Below, one piece after another: positions 47,176 to 58,609 of a stretch of DNA of 64,000 bases (position 1 is its first letter; every line of letters starts with the position of its first letter). This stretch comes from Polytrichum commune (Eukaryota > Streptophyta > Polytrichopsida > Polytrichales > Polytrichaceae), in the NCBI GenBank assembly GCA_950295325.1, contig OX485803.1, forward strand, positions 60,775,554 through 60,839,553, in the 5' to 3' direction. The position numbers and the translations under genes were made by a program. The notes below the pieces were generated by a model that saw only the letters and a list, made by a program, of their open reading frames with translations, did no database searches and was not told the origin of the DNA.

Positions 47176-48026
47176 CTTAGCTTGCATCTGAGTTGACCAC
47201 TGAGAGCAATCTGAAAGTGAAGTCTCTTGTAGTTTTCGTCATAATAACAACAATAGAAACAGTTGATGATAGTGAGCTATCTTGCGCCACCTCACCATTC
47301 AGTTCTTTTCAGACTTTCCGTGGCTGCAAAGCTGAGCAGTATTGTTGCAGGAAATCGAAATAATATATAAAAGTTATAAGCATGAAATGCTACATTGCAA
47401 TCATAAGTTTGTATTTGTCCTGATGGCACAAGCGGGAGTTACTTTAGAAATTCCTTTATCAGCATTGGTTGTTATTGAGCTATTTTTGTGATGTCTGGAG
47501 TACATGAGTAGCTTAACATAGAACCTATTGAATACCAAACAATATATTGTACAAATTTAATAATATAGTTTTAATAGTTCTGGTGGGATACTTTCTGGAG
47601 TGATATAGGATTTTATAAATCTGGAACTGACCACTGACATGCATATATTGCCACTGGTGAGGGTTGCTATAGCTGCAAACCTTCTAAAATGAGAAGAACA
47701 TCAGGAATCTAACCTGAGTTATAATTCTGAGGGTTTTCTTTTTGTTGTTTTAGTGTCTTCATGATTGATGTTTGTGTACTTCATCCTATTTATGTCTTTG
47801 ATTCTTTGTCTTGGGTTAGCTTGTGCGTTTCCTTGGGGGATGCAAGAGTGTCATGTCTCATGTTTCATTTGGTCTCCAGGTGGGCATTACAGTGTGTTTT
47901 GAAGTTGTGGAAGGAACTACTAAGATCTGTATTCTGACAGTTTCTTTGTGGCATAGCAGGTGGCTGGTTGATCATTTGGGTGCAAGAGACACACATTGAG
48001 TTTGGCCTATTGCCATTGTGTCAAAA

Positions 48027-50386
48027 ATGATTCTAGTCATGGCAGAGAAGAATCAGCCTATGTTCCGGGACTTTCTGGGTCTGGGGCACACAGATGAAGT
48101 CAAGCAAGTTGGATACACATCTTCAGATGTTATCCTTGCGTCAAGAACTAGCCCTGAATTCGACTCTGAAGGAGATGGCGAAACCACTGCCACTCGAGCA
48201 TCATCAGGAACAAGTGGGCGCTTCAAAACTAGCTCTGTCCCTGGTGGTCTTGCCTCCCCTTCTTTCTGTCTTGCTCTGCCGAGCTCGTCTGACCCTGGCT
48301 CTGGTAAGTCGTCCTTTATATCAACTGTTTATCACTAGAGTTCTGTAGTGATGTCCCTGCCTTCTGTTGAGTGCTCTGGTGAGTTCTGTGGTGTTTAGTG
48401 TTTGTTGTGAACAGGAGGAGCTAGTATCTAGTTAGGCAAGATGTCTTTGATTATGACCAAGATGTTTATGGTAATGTTCACTGATACATAGTTATCATTC
48501 TATGTGCAGTTGGTTGGCAGCAGGCCCAAACAGCATCAATCCAGCATCATGGATATAGAAGTGAATTCTACAAGCTGGATGTGGAAGTCCCTAAAACTGC
48601 AAAGAAACGTGACTCTCCTCCAAATCGGGATACTTTGCAGGAACGTCTTGTGGAAGTCCTTGAATGTTCGCCACGGTCACAAAAGGTGACTACTCTTAGA
48701 GAATCCTTGTCTTGGTCAGCAATTGGAAATCTGGTTGTCAGTATTCTTGCTTAAACTTTGGTGTTTCGGTTAACTTCTCTAGGAGTTACCAGATTCTTCT
48801 TCTTTGAACTTCAATCTCCCAAGCATGCGGAAGTTACCATATCGTTCTTATTTGCATGTATGGAATTTCAGGTAGCTCGGCATGAGTACAGTAGGCCTGA
48901 GAAACGAATTGAGCCTGGTGAGCTGGTGCCAACAAGTGATGATCTTCGTCTTTCTATGCAACCTCCACGAGCATCAAACAAGAGTCCTCCATGGTTTCAA
49001 CAAACCACAAAACCCGAAACACCACGGAGACACACAAAGAAACTGGATCATGCAAGACCTACACAAATCAATGCTGGGGTGGCTATGCGTGGTCTTAGCC
49101 ATTTGGGTGCTTGTGCGGAGAGAGCAGAAAAGGCAGAAAAGGCTTCAGCTACTATCTCACGAGAAAATATAACCTCATGTAGTCCTCAACTGGCTCAACC
49201 AGCAGCTGATGAAGGTTCACGAACTGGACTAAAAAATTCCATTTTAGCGGGGTTGCTGGACAATGCAGGTCTTCTTCATGATCCGAGCAATCCAACTCCT
49301 GCTGGGTCCAGTGGTGGTCCCCCTCCTAGTGGACGGCAGCAAAAGATGCCTTCTTGGAATGCAGGGTCTGATTCTATTCCACCATCAAGGTACTTGCTGG
49401 ATCCAGCTGAGAAAACCTCTGGCAAACCTTTATTGATTGAAATTTGTCCTAATAGCTATTTTATGTGTCGTTGCAATGTCCATGTAAGTGGAGTTCTGGA
49501 GGCTATATATCAGCACTGGCATGCGGTATTTGCCGCAGTGCTGTGGTCAGTGCTGCACTGTCAAAATTGCAGCTGATGTATGGGAGCAGTCTAGTCATCA
49601 TTGTCGTAACTTGTTTGTACATGTGAACTTGACATATACCTTGTAAACCAGCCATGTGGGTTTTAACTTCATGGATTTGTTCAATGCAGTCGTGAAGCTC
49701 CTCCTGCTAGTAGACAGCTGACCATTTTCTACGGAGGTCAAGCTCATGTATTTGACGATGTTCCTCCTGACAGGGTGAGAATCATGATTTTTGATTATTT
49801 TCTGTCATTACACTTATCACATTGAAACCAACCCTATTTGACTGGAAACCTCATTACTATAGTATATGTATGCAAGTCGTGCAAAGGCAGCAAGGCTTAT
49901 GACAAGGAAGGTTCTCTATGTGCTTGAGGGTTTATCTAATTAGACTAATGATATACACTCAGGCTGTAATGATTATTTGATTGGGTTAGGGTGTCAATGT
50001 CAGTAAGACCTCACTGCAATGCATGTTTGAGGAGCATACAGTGCACAATGGGTGACAACAATGTTGTGTTATGTTGCCAAGGAACAGAAAGCTGAGGAGG
50101 TTCTTCTTATTGATTGTTTTTTTACTAATTTCTTCTCACATGTAAACAGGCAGATGCAATTATGGCATTGGCAGGCTCAAATGGGAGGTCCTGGTCAACA
50201 ACCTACTCACCTCGACCCAATGCAAGGGCCACAAATTCGTTTAGTGATGGCTCTTTGTCAGCACTAGAACGGGAGAAAGACAAGTCTGTACAAAGCCGAG
50301 GAGGGAGCCTAGCCGTATCATCTGAGGTACAAACATTGTTGTGTCGACAATCACAAAATGGTACCGGGTCAGGTCGCCCTACATGA
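48027..50386 (+). CDS. TIFY8: TIFY8-like transcriptional co-regulator, copy A
   Basis: Five coding exons: 48027-48303, 48510-48685, 48872-49389, 49690-49774 and 50150-50386. All introns are GT-AG and the phases join, giving 430 aa. The TIFY domain spans about residues 333-366 across exons 4 and 5: QLTIFYGGQAHVFDDVPPDR, then ADAIMALAGSNGRSWST, with the core TIFYGG at 335-340. The N-terminus carries PMFRDFLGLGH, like the FxDFLG motif I associate with TIFY8 proteins. No Jas motif, CCT domain or GATA finger follows, which argues against JAZ, PPD and ZML classes. TIFY proteins are nuclear; the domain mediates dimerisation and binding of adaptors such as NINJA (family knowledge). The start was chosen at ATG 48027, matching copy B; a second in-frame ATG four codons later is also plausible. 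The last exon stays open to TGA, ending TGSGRPT, conserved in copy B's displaced frame. Confidence 0.85.
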
Positions 50387-51110
50387 TGCCTCATCCTACC
50401 TCCACATTTTGCGCCACATATTGAGGAGAACAAATGAGGTATACCATCCTTTGGACTTGTGTTCTAAAAACCTTACCACTTCAACAATTTTCAAGATGAA
50501 GTCCACTTGAGTTTCCTGTAAGTTTCCCTATATTTGATTTGAATGGCATATGGGAATACTTATTGAATTTAATCATTTGTTTTGCAGATGTAAATGGTGT
50601 CCCTCCTGCTGATTTTCAGCAACTGCCTGCGGTGACAAAGTTATTCACTGCCCAGATCTGTAATGGAGAGGCAGCCTCAGGTCTGGAGGCCCTTCAGGAA
50701 AGTAGTCTGATCAGTCAACATACATCTTCAACTTTTTTGTTTGGCCAGATGTACTATAAGATAGGATACAGTGGTGTAGCACCCTCACCCCAGAAGCTCG
50801 TGGGAACTTATAGACCTATTCAATTGGAGGCTGCTTTTTTACTGTTTCATTAGAGTCCACTTCAGATGGAGGTCAGCATTGCCTCTGTTTTAAACTGCTC
50901 ATCTTCAGATTGCCCATCCAGCAACAATAGTTCAGGAGAGTATTCAGGAGGGCTCTAAGACGAGCAATAAAAGTTCAGCACAAGCAAAGTGTGCATTTTT
51001 TGACCATGAAGGTCAGCTGGACTCTTGTACATTTGTTAACTCAGGGCATGGAAGAATGAACTCTTCAAGTGATTATGCTCACAATATAGTTTGGTCAGAA
51101 GCTCACAATG
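50387..51110 (+). other. Gene A 3' UTR, with a probable 3'-UTR intron
   Basis: AACAAATGAG/GTATACC at about 50435 and TTTTGCAG/ATGTAAATGG at about 50587 are good splice sites, and copy B has the same pair (about 63050 and 63208). Sequence after the acceptor is similar in both copies but its reading frames are not conserved, so it is read as UTR. The donor is about 50 nt beyond the stop codon, near the usual threshold for nonsense-mediated decay. Similarity to copy B ends near 51100. Confidence 0.55.
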
Positions 51111-51204
51111 TGTAATTTTTGGAGATTTCTGTATATTGGTGTCTGGTACTTAGGAGGAGTAGGTTGATCGAGATATGTAACAACCATAAGCATCATTGAC
51201 CTTT

Positions 51205-51237
51205 TAACTATCCATCCATCCATCCATCCATCCATCG
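51205..51237. repeat. (CCAT)n microsatellite
   Basis: About seven CATC repeats, with a further short run at 51245-51258. Confidence 0.9.
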
Positions 51238-51277
51238 GCCCATTCATCCATCCATCCAACTTTGGCCACATCTTTAG

Positions 51278-51385
51278 GGTGAGTTTCCATTTAAGCCGTC
51301 GTCCACCAGATTCTAGTGGGAGTAAGAACAGACCTGCCCAAATGTAGATGGAATCTGGTGGGGTAGGGTTTGTGTGTGCCAACTA
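51278..51385. repeat. Relative of the 106-bp Tourist-like MITE
   Basis: TAGGGTGAGTTTCCATTTA, the palindromic CCAGATTCTAGTGG and GGAATCTGGTGGGGTAGGGTT resemble 31441-31546. The right end is diverged. Confidence 0.45.
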
Positions 51386-51679
51386 CCATAGCACCATAGC
51401 TCGTTGAAAATAAAGGTGTGTTAGCTAAAAATATAATTTCTAAAATATCGTCTGCCCTATGATTAAATTTTTTGAGCTTGTTTTTTTCTGGTAAGGTCCA
51501 GCAGTACTGCAAGTAGGTTGTTATTTTTCTCATTCATTCGTGGTGGCTTCTTGGCCTTAAACCTAAGTATCCACCTTAACCTTACTTAGTGCAACTCTTG
51601 TTTGTCTTTGCATAATGTATGTGTTAGGTTTTTTGTATGTATTTGCACTTTGACATGTGTGAGAAGAGTGTTAGAAATG

Positions 51680-53260
51680 CCATCAAAACAACGACAAGCT
51701 GATTTTGCTTTTATCCCTACTAGCAAGAAGGAGAGGGAGATGGACATAGAAAGGGAGTTTGTTGCTTGTAGTAAGAGATTGGAGGAGGAGTAGTCGAGGT
51801 CTAAAAAGAAGACAATCAAGTGGCTAGTGTGGAAACCAAGGGAAGACAAGCGGTGTTATTGAAGCCAAAGGTTGAGAGGATGAAGCCAACTATCAAGCCA
51901 AACAAGGTCAGAGGTTCATATCCCAATTGATTCATCCCTACTATTTGGCCTCATGTTTACAAGGTTGTAAAATAACATTGTAATATCATAGAGGTGTGGA
52001 GCTTTTTGAGGCCAATTTATAGAAAACTAAGAGATATTTTTTGTGTCTAGAACAATTGATCTAGAATCTTTATGCAGGTGCAGTTTCATCCGAATGAGAA
52101 TTTGGAAAAAACCTATAAATGTTGTGTTGATTTTGGCACTTACTTTGTTAAAATTGTATAATGTTGTCCAATCTTGGAATCTTATCCAAATCTGAAGGAT
52201 GAAATTTATACCATTTTTAGGAATCAAAGAAAGGCATGCCAATCTTTGTATACAATTTGTATTCAACCACTCATTAAGACAATAATCTAAGAGAAAACCC
52301 CAAAATTTCTAGAAGGCATACACAAGACCTTATTTAGTGTTTCCTATGCTTGGACTAAATTTTTTGTGAAGAATGAATTGAATTGGAGTTACCAAGCAGC
52401 AACCAGTGCAGTACGGAAACTACCAAAAGAATATGAGGAATAAAGGATGGCTATGCCTCTAAAATGTGTATACTTGGTAAATGTTCATAACATTCCTTCG
52501 AAATTAGTTGTGAAAACTTATCAAATCGGGATACATCTTGTTCTCACATGTGATAGTAGAACATGGAAAACCAAGGGTGCTAAGCATATTAAGATACATG
52601 GATAATATGATAAATGACAAATTATTATAGTGGTATTTTTTGTAGCCAGTGAAAAATGCCTTCCTTTCAGACAATTTTCCAAAGAACAATTAACAGAAAT
52701 CTACTGAAATTATATGAAGGGAGATATGATTGGTAACATATAAGATGAAATTTGACTTTCAATCATAATCATTGGTCTACTTTGAACATATGTAAAGAGT
52801 TCATGGAGAACATATTGTTACTATACAAGGGCTTACAAGTGAAACTATTGAAGCTTCTAGCAATGCAAGAGATGAATTGGCTCATTGATTGTTGGAGTGT
52901 TCACATCAACAAAGAATTTCGGGAGTAGATGAAGAATCATTACCCTGAAATTCACATTATTTACATTCGAGTAAATTGTTCAAGTATTTATTAACCTGCA
53001 GATATTATTCTTCAATGGTTGTTCAAACATGTGATTTGACAAGCATTTGATAAGCATATTATGAAGGCTATAACAAAACAATTAAAAGTAAGTGATGATA
53101 TACATACAAACCTCAAAATGAGCAAACTAAAGCCTCATATATGTGAGTGGTTTTATGTTGCATAGGCAAATGTCTCAAGTCGGATTATTGTGGTCCTTAA
53201 GAGTTGGAAGCAGACTAAATTCCTATGTGCGTTCGAGAAAGAATTTCATAAACAAACTAT
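51680..53260 (+). pseudogene. Decayed pogo/Tc1-like DDE transposase
   Basis: A long + strand frame with scattered stops reads SYAWTKFFVKNELNWSYQAA and RKLPKEYEE, then a stop, then VYLVNVHNIPSKLVVKTYQI and GIHLVLTCDSRTWKTKGAKH. Further on, after frame changes, come WLIDCWSVHINKEFRE, PADIILQWLFKHVI and MSKLKPHICEWFYVA. This order matches the DDE_1 superfamily endonuclease of pogo-like transposons. The first catalytic Asp, usually in an N-x-D-Q-T-G-I-H context, is replaced by Tyr (TAT, 52519-52521). The second Asp (GAT, 52887-52889, in WLIDCW) and the third (PADI) remain. Many stops make it inactive. The N-terminal frame at 51676-51793 (MPSKQRQADFAFIPTSKKER) may belong to it. Terminal repeats were not located. 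Confidence 0.75.
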
Positions 53261-54180
53261 GTTGGACAACATGAAAATACCATTATTCAAAACAATTGAA
53301 AAATAAAATTGAGATATACAACATAGAGTATAACAAAGAGATAAATATTGAAGTGTCTTTAGGTACTATTATGGAGGAGAGTTTGACAAAAATTGTTCAA
53401 TTGCCAAAGTTCATTTCTTTTAGCCATATGACTACTATTAAAGATCTAGCTAGAATAAGGTGACAACTTTCATTGTATAAGTATTTTATTTCAAACATTT
53501 TCATTTGCATATACATGTGTCCGGAATTTAGGCTTGAAGTTGAATGTTGTAACTACTTCAATTCAAAATTATTCAAAGTTATAATTACATAAAATATTTA
53601 TGGGTGGACACGGTACTTATGCTAGTGTTAGAAGTTTTTTTTTTAAAAAAAAAAACGCTAGGGTTGACACATTAGATAGAACGAAGTTGTCATAGAGTAA
53701 TGTCTCATACTGCAAATTAAACTATGATAGAAAAAAGAAAACCTCTCCATCACCGAAGAAACATCATGACGACAATAACAACATAGATCAAGGAGAATTT
53801 CTATCTTCTACCTTATACATTAGTGGCAACAAAAGATGTTTTAAAGCATCAAAAATATCAGACAATGATGCTATGTGTTAAAATGAATGAGCACAATTGT
53901 ATGTATGACATCAAATGATTGTTGTTGCTGGGAATGATATACTACCTCACTGGAGAGGCTACTTGCACTAATGACAAAACCTAAGCATTATATTACTTAC
54001 ACTAGGGTAAATACATTGTTCGGCACAAAATGCATAACACTTGCAAAACTAAGCTCCCATATATTTATAATTGCTTCTATTGCGGATAACATTGTAGTAT
54101 ATAAAAAAAAACATCGATCACCAATCATTTTACCTACACAATTAGTGGCGGCACTTCCAGGATCGATTTTGGTTTTGTAG
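53261..54180. other. AT-rich intergenic DNA, nothing recognised
   Basis: Possibly further decayed transposon sequence. No domain seen in the frames. Confidence 0.25.
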
Positions 54181-54184
54181 TGAG

Positions 54185-55092
54185 CAGGGTCGATCAGTAG
54201 AGTCGCCTCCCCATGTATAAGCCTTTGGGACTCCGTGCATGGCCCCTACCCCACCGTCAAATAACATTTTGTCTCTCTCCTAATAGTTGGGGCCATGTAG
54301 TTGTTGTCCCGAAGCCACTCAGGGATAGGAACGTTGTTGCTAGCATTGAAGTGGGTCGGGTTATCTCAAAAACTAGCAAGGTCGTTTGTGTCCCGGTGAT
54401 ACCCGGTCTTAATCCAATATTGAATCCGAATTAAGGGTTTTGAATCCTCTAAAGCATTCAACAGATTTCATTTGCCGAGCTAGCTCTACAAAACCCTCAT
54501 TGAAGAGGATAATGTCATGCTCCCCCCGATCCACATCCCATGCATCAACATTAGTTGATGCGGTTCCCTTGCATTCCGACCTAAATGCTCTTATTGTACA
54601 GTAAAAAGGCTAGCCACGGCCGGGCCACAAAGGCCCATTAGGCAACTTGCCTTCTTCCTGCACTCGGATCGATTATGGTCCCACGGTGGCCAGGTTCAGT
54701 TGGCATAGCCGCCTCCCCATGCATAAGCCCCTAGAACTCTGCGGTTGGCCCAACATAGGGACATGAGCATGTACATACGCTAAAGCGACTCGGATCAAGG
54801 TTTAGGGACTGATGGCAAGGGAAAACTTCATCGTCAACATGCTGGTGTTACCCGGCCTTTTAATCCGGAATTTAATCCGGGTATCATCGAAGATTTTGCT
54901 TATTGAGCTAGCCCCATTGAAGCATATATATTTCTCATTGAAGCGGGATGTTTTTGTGACACTTGCATTTCCCTCATTGAAGAGGGATTTGGTGCCCCGG
55001 CCCATTGGGAAGAGGCCGCAAAGTGTGAAGGTGCATAAGGAACGTTTGAGCGAGAGTAGGCCCATCAGGCACCCTGCCTTATTTCCGCACTA
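54185..55092. repeat. Direct repeat of two ~450-500-bp LTR-like units
   Basis: GCCTCCCCATGTATAAGCC (54207) and GCCTCCCCATGCATAAGCC (54711), GGTGATACCCGGTCTTAATC and GGTGTTACCCGGCCTTTTAA, and AGGCCCATTAGGCAACTTGCC and AGGCCCATCAGGCACCCTGCC recur in the same order. They could be two solo-LTR fragments or a tandemly duplicated LTR segment. No flanking duplication was identified. Confidence 0.5.
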
Positions 55093-55116
55093 TGATAGTT
55101 TTTTCTCACTATTCAA

Positions 55117-55263
55117 GATAGATAGATAGATAGAAACTCCGGTCCCTTTTTAGCAAGGGGCCGGCGTGAATAAAGTGTCCGTTCGTAATGCCAATGACCC
55201 GATGCCCACTGGACAAGGGGACATTGAGGCAATACTACTCTCCCCTTTCGAGGATGGGCACTA
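55117..55263 (-). mobile_element. 147-bp SINE-B/LINE-2 tail insertion, 14-bp TSD
   Basis: Flanked by the perfect 14-bp repeat TTCTCACTATTCAA (55103-55116 and 55264-55277). On the - strand it starts TAGTGCCCATCCTCGAAAGG and ends in (TATC)n, about 90% identical to the body of the full SINE-B at 10398-10536. The tRNA head is missing, so it is a 5'-truncated copy made by target-primed reverse transcription. Confidence 0.9.
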
Positions 55264-55277
55264 TTCTCACTATTCAA

Positions 55278-55667
55278 CATCATGTATCGGCACAAGACCT
55301 TCCACCTGCGGTGGGACACCCTTTGCAGTCACAAACCCCACCTCCATGCAAGGCACATTTTATGGGTATGGGTCGGGAAGTGTTCGACGTTTTTGGTCCT
55401 GTGACTTGAGCAATCTCATGAAGCTTGGTGGGCAAGGCACCGAGCCATGAATGCGTTAGCATGCACCCTCCCATGGCGCATTGACATGGTTGGACTCAAA
55501 AAAACCCAAATTGTCCATTAATCTGTTTTTTTAATTTTCCTAATATATTTTTTTTCGCTTGTTTGTTTGATTGGGCTCATAATTTCCAAAATTTACGGTT
55601 TTTTTTGGAATTATTTTTGCACGAACCAACTATGGTGCTATAGTACATTGTTTTTGTCTAATTATAA
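55278..55667. other. Intergenic DNA, nothing recognised
   Basis: Short overlapping frames at 55166-55450 are shadows without domains. Confidence 0.3.
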
Positions 55668-55800
55668 TAGAGGCGCCTAGTCTTGATCTACAACCCATTG
55701 TCAATGTATAGGATGCCAGAATTTTGATCAGGCTGGTACTAAATCTTGATCAGGGCGGAATAAATAGGCTATGACACATGTCTTACTTTTGAGTGTTCTT
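55668..55800. repeat. Partial copy (3) of the ~370-bp TIR element
   Basis: Starts TAGAGGCGCCTAG and shares TTTTGATCAGGCTGG and GACACATGTC...TTTTGAGTG with 10031-10200 and 56427-56560. Confidence 0.6.
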
Positions 55801-56426
55801 ATGAGTAAGTGAACAAAATTGTCATGGATGGTGGATTCATCCATTGGCCAAAACCTTGGCTTTGTCTTGTCAACAACTTGTGATGAAATATTGTCATGGA
55901 TGATTGAAATTTGGATGAAAAATCTTTTGGTAAGTGACTGCAATTGCAACACTGCAAATCTATAATCATCCAAAAAAGGTACAAGGATTGACAAATAATG
56001 TTGGGTTAACATTTAGTGTTGGTGACATTACACCACGGTTTACAATTAGTATTGAGCAAGACATTTAGAATTGGTGACACTCATTATCATATTTATTGTA
56101 CTAAATATCATATTTGGGTTAGAAATGATACTCTCAGTGAAAAATTATAGCAACACATAACTCCAGATGGTAATCAACACTAACTAGACAAATTAGTGTA
56201 GCTGCTCTCATCTTCTCAAATCCGGGTTCACCTACTAACCTCCTTCTCCTAAAATTAATCTTCATTCCTTCAGTGACCAACATTTGTAGCTTAAAAGGTG
56301 CTTTAGTGGGCGCATGGAAGTCTATCGTTCGTGGCCGTGACCATCCACATTCTAGGAGGCCACTAGAATGTGGTTGGTTGGCGGCTTATGCTTATTGACA
56401 TGCAAACACCTCCAACCCAACTATAG

Positions 56427-56785
56427 TAGAGGCGCCCTTTCCTGAGTAGGATCCCATCGGTAATTACAGGGTGCCGGTTTTTTGATAAAGTTGGGACTAA
56501 ATTTCGACTAGTCATGAACCAATAGTGCCATGACACATGTCATAGTTTTGAGTGCTACAGTGAGGAGGAATAAACGGCTATGTCACACTCTAGACATTGG
56601 TAATATGTTTGGACCACCTCGCGACTTTGAGAATTCACAATATTTTCTACTTAAGGAATAAAATTACCGAAAAATTTGCAATCCTCTCGATTTCTATCTT
56701 CCTACACGGTACTAATTTACACCGCCTTATGCTTCTCCAAATTTGGCATAAAATCTCTTTAAGTGATCGGTTATGGACGTCTCTA
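56427..56785. mobile_element. ~360-bp TIR element, copy 2
   Basis: Starts TAGAGGCGCCC, ends GGACGTCTCTA, and matches 10031-10397 throughout. No clear target duplication. It lies 12 bp from the Stowaway MITE. Confidence 0.65.
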
Positions 56786-56797
56786 CTCTACTATCTA

Positions 56798-57215
56798 CTC
56801 CCTCCATTTCAAAATAAAAGTTACGTTTGGACATAAATTGCGTTACAAAATTAAAAGTTACATTTGGTGAAATTCCTCTCAAACTTTGCCAAACGAACTG
56901 GAATATTGCCAGAAGCAATGTAAATGATGTTGCTGATGAACCACCAAGTCAAATAACAATTTACACATGTTTAATAATCGATAGTTGGACTCGACGGCGT
57001 CGACGCACATCAACGTGGTTTTATGTGCGAGATCAATCGGTGTCAATCGTCAATGGCGATGAACGGGTGTTACTATGGGCACCCCTAGCTCGCCGGAAAG
57101 AGCATAGTGAAGGCTATGCAACGCACGCAAGTTTCATACTAAAAGTGCGAAAAATAACGTTAAGCCCACGGATTTTCTAAAATGTAACTTTTATTCTTGA
57201 AACGGAGGGAGGGAG
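56798..57215. mobile_element. Stowaway (Tc1/mariner) MITE, 418 bp, TSD TA
   Basis: Terminal CTCCCTCCATTTCAAAATAA and, inverted, CTCCCTCCGTTTCAAGAATA, flanked by TA (56796-56797 and 57216-57217). These are the canonical Stowaway ends. The repeat extends to about 30 bp (AAAGTTAC/GTAACTTT). A 117-codon frame inside (56827-57180) has no recognised domain and is probably fortuitous. Confidence 0.92.
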
Positions 57216-57834
57216 TAGTTAGGTAGTGGGCGAGCCGCCTACATGGAAACGCACCCTTATCCCACCCCACAAAACCCCAAGAGTAGTTCTCGTGCACTTT
57301 GAAGATCGAGCTGCCCTTTTTTAGTAGTCAGCGAAGCCTACAACCTCCGAAACTCATTTACAATTGACAGCTAAGTTTATATATCATGCCTTTGGTTGGG
57401 CGAAGAGTTAGGTGGTGCCAGTAAGGTAGTTTATAATTATCCCAAAATAGAGAAGGAAGGCACCCTTTTCCACTTGATAGCAAGTCAACTCTCTCTGTCA
57501 GGCCTTGCAATAACTCCCCAACACTGAATGCCACCACGCCCTATCACCGTGCCCGGGCCATCTCGACCCGGCCCGTCCCGTCAACACCCGTCAACGCCCG
57601 TCAGATGCTCGGCTCCGGACCTGCTGGGCTCCGGTCTCGTCCAGGCTTGACAAGCACCAAAAACTGAGCTCCCAAAACCCGGTGATTCGGAGCTCGCAGA
57701 AGAGCCTCCGGTTTCTGGTCCGCTTGCATTTCGGATGCAAGTTAGCGAGGATGACTCACTTGGAGATGACCGAAGTCGTTCTGCGAAGTCTAGGATGAAC
57801 GACATTGTGTAGGATCGCACGAGAGCAAGATTGG

Positions 57835-58270
57835 GTCTCCGGAGTGAAGGAGAGTTGAGGAGCTTGTTTGGAGGATGTGTTTTGGGAAGGAAGTGCACAA
57901 GACCCGAGACGAGACAGAGGATTTGTGTGCGAGTGAGCAGTTTCTTTAGTAGTGAAGAGGAGGATTGGAATCTTGGGAAGCTAGCTTAGGTCTCCGGAGT
58001 GAAGAGGTAAGGAGCTTGTTATTTGGATGCGAGAACCGAGATGAGACAGAGAGGTCTTGTGTGCGAGTGAGCAGTTTTCTCCCAAGTTGAGGGGAGGATT
58101 GGAATCTCGGGGAGCAAGCTTAGGTGTCTGGAGTGAAGAAGAGTTGGAGCTTATTTGTTGGATTTGTTTTGTGGCGAAGGAAGAACACAAGACCAGAGAC
58201 GAGAGACAGAGGACTTGTGTGTGCGAGTGAGTGGTTTCTTCAAGAGTTGAGGAGGATTGGAAATCGGGTT
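57835..58270 (+). repeat. Three tandem ~140-bp units in the 5' region of gene B
   Basis: Units begin at 57835, 57990 and 58124 with GTCTCCGGAGTGAAG / GTCTCCGGAGTGAAG / GTGTCTGGAGTGAAG. Each continues with GAGCTTGTT, AGACAGAG, TGTGCGAGTGAG and GGATTGGAAT. Gene A's 5' region does not show the array. It may bear on promoter or 5'-UTR length of gene B. Confidence 0.8.
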
Positions 58271-58609
58271 GCAGTACCTGTGGTTTTAATTTAGCGCTCT
58301 TTTGAGGAGTCCCAGAAGTGGCAGAGTTGGCCGGCCCCGGTGGTTATGGGCTTAAGAACATTGGTTATTCTGCTTTCTTTGCTTTGCTCTCTTTGGTGCA
58401 ATCCCCTTGCCTTCTGTCATAGCCGAGGCTGGCAGGTTTTGCAGCAGGCCAGGAGGCTCCAGGTCTTCAGACGATGATGTCTTTTGATGTGTAGGCTATG
58501 TGTAATCGGGCACTGTGCGCCAGGTTTTTGCACTGTGCACTTTGTGTAGATGCTTGCGAGGTCGGGGGGGAGTAATTTGAGCCAGGGGGCAGCTCGGGAG
58601 GCAGGTTGT

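Noticed and set aside
48027-50386. Assignment as JAZ, PPD or ZML class TIFY
   Set aside because: No Jas motif, PPD domain, CCT domain or GATA zinc finger is present after or before the TIFY domain.
50539-50853. Extra coding exon of TIFY8-like gene A
   Set aside because: The acceptor at 50587 is good but the phase gives an immediate stop and the reading frame is not conserved in copy B; better read as 3' UTR.
56419-56793. 8-bp target duplication around the ~360-bp TIR element
   Set aside because: The flanks AACTATAG and CTCTACTA do not match, so I did not assign it to hAT.
56827-57180. 117-codon open frame
   Set aside because: Lies wholly inside a Stowaway MITE, a non-coding element class.
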